A stretch of DNA of 64,000 nucleotides, from contig CM067528.1 in assembly GCA_034509925.1 (NCBI GenBank), positions 3,069,501-3,133,500 of the forward strand, given 5' to 3'. This document shows positions 10,777-23,583 of this stretch, piece after piece. The stretch's first letter is position 1. Every line of letters starts with the position of its first letter. The notes under the pieces are model-generated. The model ran no database searches. It worked only from the letters and a program-made list of their open reading frames with translations, and was not told the origin of the DNA. The position numbers and the translations under genes are program-made. Source of the DNA: Hirudinaria manillensis. Its lineage: Eukaryota > Annelida > Clitellata > Hirudinida > Hirudinidae.

Positions 10777-11727
10777 TATAATATGACATTCGTTACTTGT
10801 TTAATTTGTTCATTTCGTTCCCTTTTTATCGCCATGGCCCTTTGCCAATCTTGTTGATGTTTTTCCTTCAATTCCTTCGCGTGTTCCTCATTCTTTCTCT
10901 TCTGCTCCTCCAGGCGCAGTTCCTGATTGGATGGATATTTATATTAAGCACATTAATATGTAAATAACATCAAAAATGACATGGTAATATGAATTAATAA
11001 ACATTATTAACGGAGCGAATAAAATGCACTTTACAAAAATACAGAAATATACTTATTATTAATTATTATAAAAAAATTATGAAAAAATTATTAATTATTA
11101 TAAAAATTATGAACCGATTCTTCTGAAGTATTTAAAGGACAATTAATGAAATATTCGATCAATTGAAAGAGCTTGATATATAATACGTGGTGATGACGAC
11201 GACGACTTTGATTATTATTACTATCACAATACTCATTATCACTGTCACGATACTCATTATCACTACCACGATACTCATTATCACCATCATCATATCACTA
11301 CAACAAATGTGACGCTTGCACTGCAAAGGTACGTGACTCCCCAAGCACCTTCAGATTCGAACAAACATTGACAAATGATCTCTATGTTGACATAAACATT
11401 AAGTTTTGTATATTATTGTTATTATATTATTATTATTATTATTGTTTTACTATTTTATTATATACTGCATATGGGGTCGTGGTTAACGGTAAGGGCCAGG
11501 TGGAATTAATGGCTTACCACTCTCTTCTTCCTTTCCAAGGCCTGTTGTAATTTCAGTCTGTTTTCATTTTGCTGGAGAATAATTTATGATAATTATGTTG
11601 GAATATATATTAAGCAAACGTCACTATCATCGTCACCAATACTAAGTTAGTGATACAGCAACAGCGAGACGTGACACAAGTTAATAATAATAATAATAAT
11701 AATAGTAAAAAAAATAATATTTTATAT

Positions 11728-11759
<32 letters not shown>

Positions 11760-12730
11760 TTATAATTATTTAAATTAGTTAATTATAATTAAGAGATGAT
11801 AATGAATGATTATGATAATGACCTCAGTAAGGTCCTGCAATGATTTCAGATGACAGATATGATAACGATTTCGAACAATAGATGAACAAGGTTGACCTAT
11901 AAATAGACTCCCCTTCTAGCTAACAATCAATATCATAACCTTGATTTTTATAGACACATTTTTCCAATTTAGTATAAAACAAAAACAAATCGTTCACAAA
12001 TTCATGATTATTAATTTAGAATTACTTAAATTAGTTAATTATAATAATATCAAATAAATAGTATTTTTTATTAATAACGCTTTTATTTATTATATTAACT
12101 AATTGTAATTATAATATATTATTAGATTATCTTAAAATAAATGAATAAATAAATAAATAAATAAATAAATTATTTATTTATTTATTATTCATAATTATTC
12201 ATTTATTTATTTATTATTAATTAATTAATTAATTTATTTATTTAGGACCAACCTTCTTCTCCTCCAAAGCCAATGATCTGAAAACAAGGCAGGACTCGTT
12301 CAAACAATCCTCAGAAGTTCTGTGTCCACACGGGTGGTCCTTCAGTCCCGCCTGGTGGAGACTTAATCTGCTCTGAAAATGTTCAATCAGACGGGTCAAC
12401 CAGTGAACGTCTGGCTCTATCATTATCATCACATTAATAATAATAACAATAATAATAATAATAATCATCATTATCATCATCATCATCAATGGTCATCGTC
12501 ATCATCACCATCAGTTGAGGGCTCCGAACTAAGATGTTAAGTGCGTAGGGATCGTGTGGGCTTATTAAAATGAAATAATTTTTTAAATATCTGAAATCAT
12601 AGGAATATTATTAATAACAATTGTGTTTATTGCTAAATAAGCTGGGTTATACAAAGTACTAGAAGCAAAGACGACAAATAGTATCTCAATGGATGTATTG
12701 TTGCCATTGTTGTTGCTCGACGACGACGAC

Positions 12731-12761
<31 letters not shown>

Positions 12762-15564
12762 GCGACTTATTCTATTTGTTTCTAATTTTGGGAAAGCAAA
12801 TCGTGTTCGACTACCGTAGATCTGTAAAGGTCTGAGAAGCTTTCTCTGAAATGCAGCTGAAATTGAAACTGAAACTGAAATCCCGTCCAAAGTATTACCA
12901 GGACTGGTTCAATCGAATAATCAATCAACTACTTAATTACTTAACTTAATTAATTGATTAATTAATTAATTAATTAATTTATTTATTCCAGCTAATTAAT
13001 CGTCAGTTTCATTTGACACCCACGTTCTGTCTGCTGATTGAAGGTCTTAATTGTCCGCTAGGTGTCGCTTCAGTTACCTTTATACGAGGGACCTGGATTT
13101 AGTTAGAGACGGGTCAAGTTCAAAGTTCACAGTTCAAACGAGGGTTAGGAGGTTGCAATCGGAGGTTGATTCAATGGATTGAAATTAATCAATTTGTCGG
13201 AAAATCAATTTATTGAAGAAATTCAATCAAAGCAACGAATCTTTTCTTTCCAATTTGGAAAATCAATTCTGATTTAATCACTTTTCAATCACTGATAAAT
13301 CGGAACCATAATTGTTGAAGACACGTGAAATCATGCAATGATATTGATACATTGATGTTGTTGGGTTGCTGTTGTTGTATGGATGTTGCTGGGTTGTTGT
13401 TGATGTTGTTGGTTTGTCGAAATTGTTGTTGCGTCGCAAATAAAGACTCGAGCGTTGAATTGCAAATAAAGCACAACGAGACTCATTATCATTCCTCAAC
13501 GTTTTTTATGTCATTTCTGCCTCGAAACTATTCCGCCATTGCTATAATAACAACCACCAATAACCAAAATCACTATCAGTCAGCTAATTCCAAGTTCGTG
13601 CTGATATTTGATCCAAAGGCAAATTATGCAGCTCTGAGCTATCGAGTTCGAAACCCACTCCGAGATCTGAATCTGGCTGAGAATGAACGAAAAATGCCTC
13701 CATCCGATCAGAAGGTCAAAAGCAAAGGTCCTACCTTGTCCCTGACAACCTTCTCTGCCTCCCAAATGGACTGCATTTCCTCCTTTAGTCTCTCATCTTC
13801 CTTTTCCTGTTCTCTCTTCGCCAACAAAACGGCAAGTACTTTCTGGTCCTGAAATATATTTTTCGGATAGGATTAGAATTTAATTAAAATCCCACTTAAA
13901 TCTGGCCTGAATGGGTAATTAACTTTATTAATATCATCATCATCGTCGTCGTCGTTATTATAGTCAACCACTATTATTATTAGCATTATTAATAATATTA
14001 TTATTATCATTATCATCATTATGAATCGGGAATATCTGAAGTTGTCTGGCGACCTTTTTTAAAGCAGCAAATAAGATTGATGCGCCATTTTTAAGAGAAT
14101 GAAATGAATTTAATTATATTTTTTTAGTATTTTTTTAATAAATCAAATAAATCAAGTTTGATGAATTGCGAGGCGGTCGTTGTTATTGCTGCTGATGTTG
14201 GTGGTGTTGTTGTTAGCACGACGTTGACGTTCAGTCATTTTGATTGTCAGACGATTTTTGTTGTTGGTGACATTCGGGAATGCAAACGATGATCCACAGA
14301 TTGTTGACGTATTCCTAACGCGCGTAATACATCATTTTGTCCATTAAAATAAGAAAATTCCTTTCGGACGTCCCTAGATCGGATTGTTTGTCAATGAAAA
14401 ACGTGAGTGACAAACGACATAACTTCATGAAACTTTGAATGAGACATGCCTCCTTGGCGATTAATCATTTCATTGAGCGAAGAGATTCCGAGCGAACATT
14501 CGCGATCTTACCTTCGGTGTCAGATATTCGAACTTGCTCGATAGAGATTTGGCACTCTCCTGGATGTGGCTGACCAGCTCAGGCCCCATGGTGGCCCTCC
14601 TTCCTCCCCCTACGGACCTCGAACCTCTGAACGACTGCGTCCTCCTCAGGAAATCCTGTCTTTCGGCATCTGGAGACAATTGGCATCCGTTCGGAGATCT
14701 CGGGGTGAGAGGAGTCCTTGAAGATGAATTGAGCGATTGCAAAGAGCCCAAGAAGCTGTCCCTCCTGTCCTCAACTCCGAGGTATCTCCTCGAGCAAGTC
14801 CGGGCGCTGGTCGGCCGACCGGTGTTGCGGTAAGTGCTAGGAGTGGTGGGTATGAGGAGGTTAGCCGGTCGTTCCTTCCTCCTGGAGGTTGTCATTCTCT
14901 CCTTGTCGTCGTCTGTCTGCGGGATGTTTAGGGCTTCGTCGTAGCTGATAATTTTGCTCATCCTGTTGCAGCTCTGAGATTTAGTTGAAGCATCGACGTC
15001 CGATTCGTTTTTGTCCATTTTGAAGTCTCCATCGTCCAACTGGTTCTTTCGGAGATCGCGGATGTTTTCCAATTCTTCCAGCGAATCCGGAGTGGACAGC
15101 GGACGTTCCTCTCCGTGGAGAGTGTCTTTACGACTATCTTCGTCTTTGTCGCTGTCGTTTTCAGATTCTATTATGACTTTTGCGGGTAGAAAAAGCGGTA
15201 TCGGCTCTGAGAATGCCAATTCCTGTTTTGATATCGGTTCTGTTTCGACGACCTCTTCGCAGGCGGTCGAGTCGAGAGGGTCATTTGAACTTTGACTATT
15301 TTCAAGTGTCTTGTTTGCCTGCTCGTGTTCTTCTCGGTCGATCGAGTCGGCGAAAGACTGTTCTCGTTCGTCTGCTTTTTTATGGCTCGGCGGGAAAAGA
15401 ATTGGCTTTTTGAGAACTGAGGATAGCTGGGGTCTATGGAGAAGGACTGAACTTCCTATGGGTCTTGGCTGGTTGAGGTAGTCACCGAATGAATATCTAT
15501 GGAGGTGTTTTCTCACCAGGAAGTGGTCTTCATCTATGTCGTCGTCGAAGAAAAAGGACGACAT
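8660..15564 (-). CDS. CCDC177/CCDC185-like coiled-coil protein (DUF4659-type)
   Basis: Eleven exons (transcript order 14512..15564, 13735..13848, 12253..12372, 11518..11571, 10797..10922, 10635..10702, 10224..10322, 9628..9730, 9257..9366, 8939..9047, 8660..8779) join in phase to 691 residues; human CCDC177 is about 707. Residues 1-351 are polar and disordered, starting with an acidic MSSFFFDDDIDEDHF and including Ser/Arg-rich stretches. From residue 352 onward the protein is almost continuous Glu/Lys/Gln-rich coiled coil, beginning DQKVLAVLLAKREQEKED, which resembles the opening of the DUF4659 region (KIAALMLARHQEE). The protein ends in LQKKILS. The 12253..12372 exon is unusual, with Cys and His in an otherwise coiled-coil tail. 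Function of the family is unknown. The family call is from composition, length and one motif, so a different coiled-coil family is possible. Confidence 0.6.
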
Positions 15565-18220
15565 GTTGTTGTTGTCGTTGTCGTTGAAGCTGTGGTTGTT
15601 GTCGCTGCTGATGCTGTCGTTTCAAGATTTTGCATTTCGCTTTAACACATCGTACGTAAGAAAGAATGAGATCGAGAAATGTTGCCCATCAAATGTTAGC
15701 ACGACAAGGTAATTTTAAAGCAATTTAAACTTCAATGAAGTAAGGCATTCAAAGAGCTCAGACGTCTGTAAAATAGTTAGTGACGAAAAAAACAACAAGA
15801 TTAATATTATAAACACACATCACAATACTTACTTTTGAGAAATATTTCAATAGTTTAGCGCAAAAGAACCGTCGCTTCCTTGATGCGATCAGAAAGGCAC
15901 ATCAAAGTTTAAAAACATCGACGCCGGTGCAAAATCCTTTCAAGAAATCTCCTCTCGAAACTCAAAAAGTGGTTAATGAAGTGGGCTGTTTTCGTAGCTG
16001 CTCGAGCAAGCAGTCCCATTGAATTGAAGCTTATTTATTTGCAGCCCAGCACATGTGACCCATCGGTGCTTTTGTGACTTGTCAGCTTTCATTTCTCATT
16101 TTACCCGCTATGGGTTCTCGGCTTCGTTTTTGGAGCTTTTCAGAGATGTTTTCCTCGTATTTTTTTCTATAATTTTCACAGACGTTTACATCTGTTGAAA
16201 GCTAGAAATTGATTGCAAATATTGTCATATTAGACGCATTGCAATTACATGAATAAGAAGTTCAAGAGGCGTGGTGACACTCTGTGACATTCATTGGCAC
16301 AATGGATCCTTGTGTTTGCAAATACAAGTTGCAAGGACGCACTCCCACAACTTTTAATCTCAAAGAATGTCGACCTTCCGTTATAAGTCTGTCGTAAAGT
16401 TATGCAAAAACATGATTGCAATGCCTGACGAATCATTAATCGGTATATGAAATATTAATAAATGTAAATCATAAATGAATAATATCATTAAGTATGGTTA
16501 GGTTAAATGATTAACTGTAATGTAAACCTATTGTGTTGCTGCTGTATTTGTTGGTGTAGATGGTGAATTGACATTATTATGTAGTTACGTAATCGTGTTT
16601 GAGCTTTGTGTGACTTTAATGAATTCTGCATGTAACTTAAAGCATTAATATATATTTATTAATAAATTCTCAATATTTTTGGACATTTATGAATAATAGT
16701 GCTAATAATAATTATTAATATTATTTACTAGTAATAGTATTACTATTATCGTTATTACTGTGGGAAGATTGCTTTTCAATCTAAGCATATTGAATGCCAT
16801 TTTCGTTTAGTTGGCTCAAAAGCCGAGTGAGAAGTGATGTTTACCGACGGGGATTTCTTGATTTCAAAATGATCTTTGCTGAATGATTAAACTCAAGTCA
16901 TTTTTTAACTTTATTTAAAAAAATATTGTTACAATCATTTCAGAGGATAATTAATCAGCTAACTAGGTGCTGGTAAGAGCGATTAAATTCATCAAATTTA
17001 CCATTTAATCCCTTGGTCGTTCCTGTAATTGATATTTGTTTGAGACTGAATGAACGACACCAACCTACAATTTCACCTGCAAAGAACCGTGGTCCAATTT
17101 GTAATTGAAGTCCCTTTTCAAACGTATTAACGCTTACAGATGATTTAAGAATTTTAACAGGAGTTTATTTCTTAAATATTAGATACGTGACCTTTGCGTG
17201 TGACCAGATTAGCATTAAATTAATGAGCGAATGGATGATTGACCACCGAGTACTGAATTTAAAAAAATAAATTCATCTCAATTTTTACATCTGATCATAA
17301 TCGAATAGTCACCGGGGTGAAGATGCAAGTTATTAAACATGCTAAAGTCACTAAATCCTCTCTTGGTGCACATTTCAAGAGCTTCGCAAACGTCTCCAGA
17401 ATTAATTTCATAGGATTTCATCATTTGGACGAATCCATTCTTTCCGTAAAGTCAACAGTAAACATTCAGTTGAATTATCAGCAACTGAAACCGAATTTTT
17501 AAACGTAATTGATACGTTACTGATTACGAGAAACCATTGGTCGATAAAGTCTTATCAATTGAACAACTAAATGGATTGAAAATGATCGTTACGAATGAAT
17601 GATAGACAAAAAATTATTTGGACTCATCGGCAATCGATAATTATGGTTAAGCAATAATAAACCTCCTTGACAAACACACGGGGAGCAAATTTCGGATTAT
17701 TTGATTTGTAATAAGAGGCAGGGAATCAAGAAATTATGCAAATTAGATTCATTAGAATTTTCTACTAGTATTCTTACGGACATTTCTACATGGCATTACA
17801 GTAATATTACAAAATGTTCGATGACCATGCTGGGGTGACAAAACTTAAAATATTAGCTTGAAATTTTTCTGAAAATGCAGTGGCCCTTTAAAATTATTTA
17901 GTATGATTATTTATTAAAATCACTTCACATTTGTGGATTTTTTGCTAAAAAGTAATGAATTACACAATAGAGATCACGATTTCACTTTTATCTCGTTTTT
18001 TATTTTGTTTACAAGCTCGAACTTGCGGGTTTTTTCCGTGACCCATCTCATTGTCACTTATTTGCTTTGTAAAACTGTTTGTAAAGGAGCTCCAACCAAT
18101 TTGCAAACACTTGATTTAAGCACTTTTAGTCTGTCAGAGCCTCGTTCAGAACATTGGTTCTGGGTTTCATATTTAACGTGGACACAATTTTAATATTTTG
18201 AATTAAAAAGCTTCAGAGTG
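15565..18220. other. Intergenic region between the divergent CCDC177-like and CEP70 genes
   Basis: Shared upstream region of two divergent genes, 2.65 kb. A donor-like AAAAG|TAAGTA near 15833 on the minus strand could end a 5' UTR exon of the CCDC177-like gene. I see no further coding exon. Confidence 0.4.
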
Positions 18221-19946
18221 ATGTCTGGAGGAGGCGATTACCGTCGCAAATATGAGAACGATCCCGAGGTATTGTTAAATCACTTAATTATTCTGTTACT
18301 GTACCATGGCTGTTATCGAGATTTTGCAAATATATTCATTTTAAATAATTAGGCAGAAATAAAAGAATGGAATACTCTGATTCTATCACAACCAGCAATT
18401 TCTTCCATTAATTTTGGTTATGGTTCTGACAAGAAAAACTCGAAATGTTGGTATAATTTTCAAGTAACATTTTATTTTGCTTTGGTTATTTTGGTGATGG
18501 TTAGTGACAGTATTTTAGTTATGATTTATTGACATTATTTTATTAAATACTTTAATATTAATTAGATTTGGTATGTATTATATTAAATCCTAATACATAT
18601 TTGATTGATGACATGCTGTGCAACTCTTATGATAATAAGAAAACTTCTTTGACCTTATGCACCTCTTAAGTGAATTTGGTGAAGAATTTCATTCAACATT
18701 GACCTTGTAGACTGCCTTTCCTTGAGTTGCAAGGATTCAGAGATCCTGCGAAACTTCTGCAAGGATCTATCGAAAGCTGTGAATGAAAAGGACAGGTTGA
18801 TTGAAAATGTGATCAAAGTGGACATGAAGAACAGGTCAGAATTATTATGAATAAATAATTTCTATCAAATTGTAAATAAAATTATATTTATTAAAATTAT
18901 ATTTATTGCTTATTATTAATGATCAATGTGTATTTACTCACTGACATGATAAAAGTTGTTCTTGTGAGCTTGCGTGATAACCATTATTATTTTTAATTAA
19001 TTTATTGAATACCAATGTTTATGGACATTTTATGGATAAAACATATTTGTCTTATAAATTCTCAGAAATCTTTTGGCCAGTTCAAATTGCTTGTGATTAT
19101 TTTATTTTTGCTTTGAAAGTTTAACATTCTACAGGTGTTGGAGTATTAATATTAACGATAAAATTACTTTTCATTAAGTACATTTTACACGATGATATTC
19201 AAAGGTCTCGTTGATATTTTAATTTTATTTGTTAAAGAGAAAAGTTGGAATCTCAGTCGGACGAGTTGAGGAGTTGCAGGAAGGAGTTGAATGAACTTAA
19301 AAGGAAAATGCCAACAGAAGGTGGTGCTGATCAGGCAAGTGATTGCTTGATTAATTGAAATTATTAATTTAACATTTATTTGCAAATTAATCGAGTATTC
19401 GAGCCAATTATAATTTTACAATGCTTTCTCATGGCGGCACTGTCATAGCTGTTCTTGTAGTTGTTGATATACATTTTGTTACAATCCTTGATATCATTAT
19501 TGTAACCATTGCCCTTATAATAATTATTATTATTATAAGTTATAATTATACAATTTATAAATGGCCTAAAAAGAACAAAAGAACAAAATGCATGACGTGA
19601 ATTACTTCCCCTGAGCAGTTGACGGCCGTCGAAAGCAGACGACTCGTTGAAAGATGTCGATTTCTTGAAGGTGAGGTTAGGATCCTCAATGAGAAGATCA
19701 AGCAGTCTATGGAGGAGGTATTACTTTTTTAATCAGTTTTTTTTTTTATAATTATTTTCATTCGTTTTAAATTATTAAAAAAGTTAAATTATTGATTAAT
19801 TTGAACTAATTATATTCATTTCATGTTATTGTTGCTATTTCAATTATTTTGTTCATCTTTCCTGAACTTTTCAAAATCAATCGACAATGACGAGTCTTAT
19901 TTTATTATTATTATTATTATTATCATTATTATTATCATTATTATTA

Positions 19947-19984
<38 letters not shown>

Positions 19985-20392
19985 TATAATAAGGATGAAA
20001 AGCGAAAGATGAGAAGCGACAGGGCATTCGAGGATCTGTTCTTGAAACTCGGGAGAGGAAAAGTTGACGACAGGTTTTGATGAGACAACATTTTGAACTC
20101 GATTGTTGTTCTCGGGAATTTTATTATTTTATTACTGTTTAATTAATCGTTAATTTATTTTATTACTGCTTAATTAATCGTTAATTTATTTTAATGAGGT
20201 TCTATGTTTTATATTTTTACGAGACAAAAGTTGAATGCTTTACATTTGCTCGTTCAGCGTCCTCACCATCATCGACAGTTACGAAAGGAAGCTGTTGAAG
20301 CTTGCAAATCCAGATTCGAAAAACATAGAATGCCCGTCTCAAAACTTCAAACTTCTTTTAAAGGTTTGTAAGCCCTCATTGTATTAATCTTA

Positions 20393-20433
<41 letters not shown>

Positions 20434-23080
20434 ATAATTGATAAAATTATCATCAATTACTATTAACAAGAACATTTGCATATATTGGAATCATAAAATA
20501 TTTTACTGCAGAACTATGACAACAGACTCGATGCCTTGAATAAGAAAGTGAAACAATTGCAAACAACAAATGATCTTCTCAGAATTCAACTTCAATCCAG
20601 GTTTGCATTTCTTTAAAAAAATAATAAAAGTGCTTATAAAAACAAAACAACGTAAATAATGACAGCTTGTAAACAAAAAAATTTCAAAACTTATTTTTCA
20701 ATAAATTTAAAAATTCTTTTGCACAACTAAAAAATCAAACTCAGTTAGGACCGATTCCTCAAATCAATTAAAACATTAACATTTATTTATGTAATTTTTA
20801 ACTTGCTCGATTTTATCCCAAAGGGATGCAAGGGCACCAACAAACAAACAAACAAACAAAACATCATCAGACACACTACAGCAAAACTAGCAACAAAATT
20901 AATAAATTGAAAGGAAATTAAAGAACGTTAAAAAAATCTTTCCTTCCTTCTTTCTTTTTCCAGCGGGAAGTCATCGAGGCTTCATCGACTGGTCAACGTA
21001 GAAGGATCTGAAAATAGAACTTCGAGGTTTCTGGGTTTTTCCATCGATTTTACTCTTTATTTCCAAGAATATTCCATTGTTTGGAGTTCTTGCTTTTTCT
21101 CATTTTTTTTTTATTTTAATTTAAAATCATTTTCTTTAGAAGTTCGAACGCACGCAACGAACCGTCGTCGATCGACTTGAAGCGAATGCCGTCCTCGACT
21201 TGCAGGAAATATTTGGAGGTGATTGCGTTACTTTGACGTGATTTATCTTCCCCGATATTCGTCGTTTGCGTGCTCGCGTTGATTACTTCCGTTGCCGACG
21301 GATGCAAAAAAAGAGAAAAGTTTTCGAACATCTGCTTCTGTTTTCAAGGATTTTTGCAGAGAAATGGAAGTCAAAGACTTGGAAGACGTCGTGCCCTCCA
21401 TCGCTGCCCTCAAGCGCAACTCCACGTCTACAGAACTCGACAATGTCGGTGATTCTGTTTTGTTTAAAATGAATTTAAATGAATCGGTTTCGCTAGATTT
21501 CACGAGATGTTGAAACGATCGTTTGAATACAACATGGTATTCTTGAATGGCAGCGTTAACATAAGAAGGTTATTTTAGGTGTAATGAGTTGATTTGAATA
21601 TTTTAAATACTGGATCTAACGTACTTAATAATCATATTGTAATCTGTAAATACATTCATAAAGTTCTACATGGAAGTCGAGCGAATCATCAGCAAGACGA
21701 GAACTACAGCAAAATACTGCAATCGACACAACAGGGGTTCGAACAACAAATGCAACAAGAACTGCTTGCTTTCCATTCTCGAAGATTGGTCAGATCAGAT
21801 GGGACATTTTAAGGTTTGGAAGCATGCCATGTGTTTATGTTGTGTGTTTGTGTTGTATGTTTGTATTGTATGTTTATGTTGTATGTTTGTGCCACATGTT
21901 TATGTTGTGTGTTTATGTTGTGTGTTTGTGTTGTATGTTTGTGTTGTATGTTTGTGTTGTGTGTTTATGTTGTATGTTGTTTGTTTGTGTTGTATGTTTA
22001 TGTTGTGTGTTTGTGTTGTATGTTTATGAATGTGTCATGAAATCATATTCCAATTGATTCTTTTTAACCATTAATGGAGATCGCAAGTTCCGCACGGTGC
22101 TTTCCCTTACCACTGTATAATTGCAACCGTATATGCAAATGTAAATGACTATAATAACATGAATAGTAATATTAGTAATATTATTGTATATTAATATAAT
22201 AATTATTTGAATTTAATATCTATGTAAAATATAAATATATATAAAATAATAATATTTAATTATTTGAATTTATTTCTAATCGTTTAGACGCTTCAAGAAT
22301 CCCTGAAGAAGCTGTCGCGAACTCTATTGCCGTGGCAACCGATTCCACCCGACGACGATTTTTGTTCCGTGTCTGAGTTGATCAGAATGGTTGAAGGCAT
22401 GACGACAACGAACGGATCGTGCAGAAAGAAGTGCAAGGTTGGTTGGTTGGTCGATCGATTGATTGATTGATTGATTGCTTTGAATCTGACTTCATTTCGA
22501 ATAATTTATTATTCCTCCGTCTCCGTGTCTTTTGTTCACCAGTAAGGGTCATTCCACCATTAAACCACCTTCACAAATCCATCCATATCCTTGTATAATT
22601 CTGTGAATAATAATATAATTATATGAATAATATTATAATTATTTGTCTTTAATTCTGGTTTTTTATTTTGAGATGAGATCGAAATGCATTTCCAGCACGA
22701 CAACCTGATGACAGTCGACAAGGAGCAACTGGTCGGAATGGTCGAGCACTTCCAGAAGCTGTTTGACGTCCCAAGTGCGATGGGAGTCGTGCCCAGGATG
22801 AGTCAGTTGTACGCGAAACTGACTGAGAACTACAACGTCATGACGAACGTCAAAGAACTTCTGGGACTCAGTGAGCGACTCTTTGTTTGTCATAAGCTTG
22901 TTTTGCATCGTCAACAGAATTGTCGTGGAATTGAATTTAAATTATTTTGTCGAATCCTTGAATTAAATCGTCGTCTGCTTTGAAGAACGATCGAGTAGTT
23001 CGCTGGAAGTTCTCGACAAAATTTCAAAATTGTCCGATTTAAGAAACCTCGGTTCCTCTTCCAGTTACCTTGAGAGGTAA
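18221..23080 (+). CDS. CEP70: Centrosomal protein of 70 kDa homologue
   Basis: Fifteen exons: 18221..18268, 18353..18416, 18711..18834, 19238..19334, 19619..19717, 19994..20073, 20258..20363, 20512..20600, 20964..21026, 21140..21218, 21349..21448, 21710..21813, 22288..22437, 22696..22870, 22986..23080. They encode about 489 residues; human CEP70 is 597. CEP70 is a coiled-coil centrosome protein that binds gamma-tubulin and supports microtubule organisation and ciliogenesis. Diagnostic matches: EIKEWNTLILSQ (human EAEWESINVLL), ILEDWSDQM...LSRTLLPW (human VIEMWADQL...LSAELVPW), and HFQKLFDVPS...VPRMSQLY (human HFQSLFDVPS...YPRMNEVY). Exon 4 ends at a GC donor (GATCAG|GCAAGT). The acceptors of exons 11 and 12 are the least certain. 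Residues just before the tail (about 283-305) carry a module resembling the extreme C-terminus of the human protein, which is missing here. Confidence 0.82.
19902..19984. repeat. (ATT)n tract in a CEP70 intron
   Basis: About 28 ATT units with a few ATC substitutions. It ends only a few bases before the acceptor of the exon starting at 19994. Confidence 0.9.
20393..20432. repeat. (ATT)n tract in a CEP70 intron
   Basis: About 13 ATT units between the exons ending 20363 and starting 20512. Confidence 0.9.
21829..22027. repeat. TGTTGTATGTTT-type minisatellite in a CEP70 intron
   Basis: A 12-base-periodic array built from TGTTTGTGTTGTATGTTTATG variants fills the start of the intron that begins at 21814. 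It begins only about 15 bases after the donor site. Open reading frames across it are compositional and not genes. Confidence 0.85.
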
Positions 23081-23458
23081 TGTTGATGCTTATCATATGT
23101 GGCGATGATGATAACGATGAGGATGATGATGGTGCTGATGATGATGTCATCGAAATAATTGTGTCAGTTTTGACACTAGTTGAACCTGACGAGTTGTATT
23201 TAAAATTTAAGTTGATAAAAGTTGTGAAAATCACTGAAGAAAATATGCTGTAGTTTGAATGAAAGGAGTTCAACTTGCTTTGGAACATTGGTATTCTTTC
23301 TCTCATCATTGAGTTCATCATTCATAATTTTACTTAAAATTAACTTTAACTTAACTTTTATTTTTTTATTTTTAAATATGACTCCATATTTATAGAATAA
23401 TTGGTGCAAATTAATCGCTTATCAACTCGAGATGATGCATCAAAAGTAGATGATTTGC

Positions 23459-23473
23459 TTATTATTATTATCA

Positions 23474-23507
<34 letters not shown>

Positions 23508-23583
23508 CATCATCATTATTATTATTATTATTATCATCATTATTATTATTATTATTATTATCATCATTATTATTATTATTATT
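23459..23583. repeat. (ATT)n tract interrupted by ATC
   Basis: About 41 triplets, mostly ATT with regularly placed ATC pairs, downstream of the CEP70 stop codon. Confidence 0.93.

Noticed and set aside
21270-21452. Alternative frame of CEP70 exon 11 starting at TTTTTGCAG
   Set aside because: That acceptor breaks the CEP70 frame; the upstream acceptor TTTTCAAG at 21341-21348 keeps it and restores a family-like segment.
21816-22057. Overlapping Cys/Val-rich frames resembling a hydrophobic cysteine-rich peptide
   Set aside because: All three frames give the same kind of peptide because the DNA is a 12-base minisatellite within a CEP70 intron.
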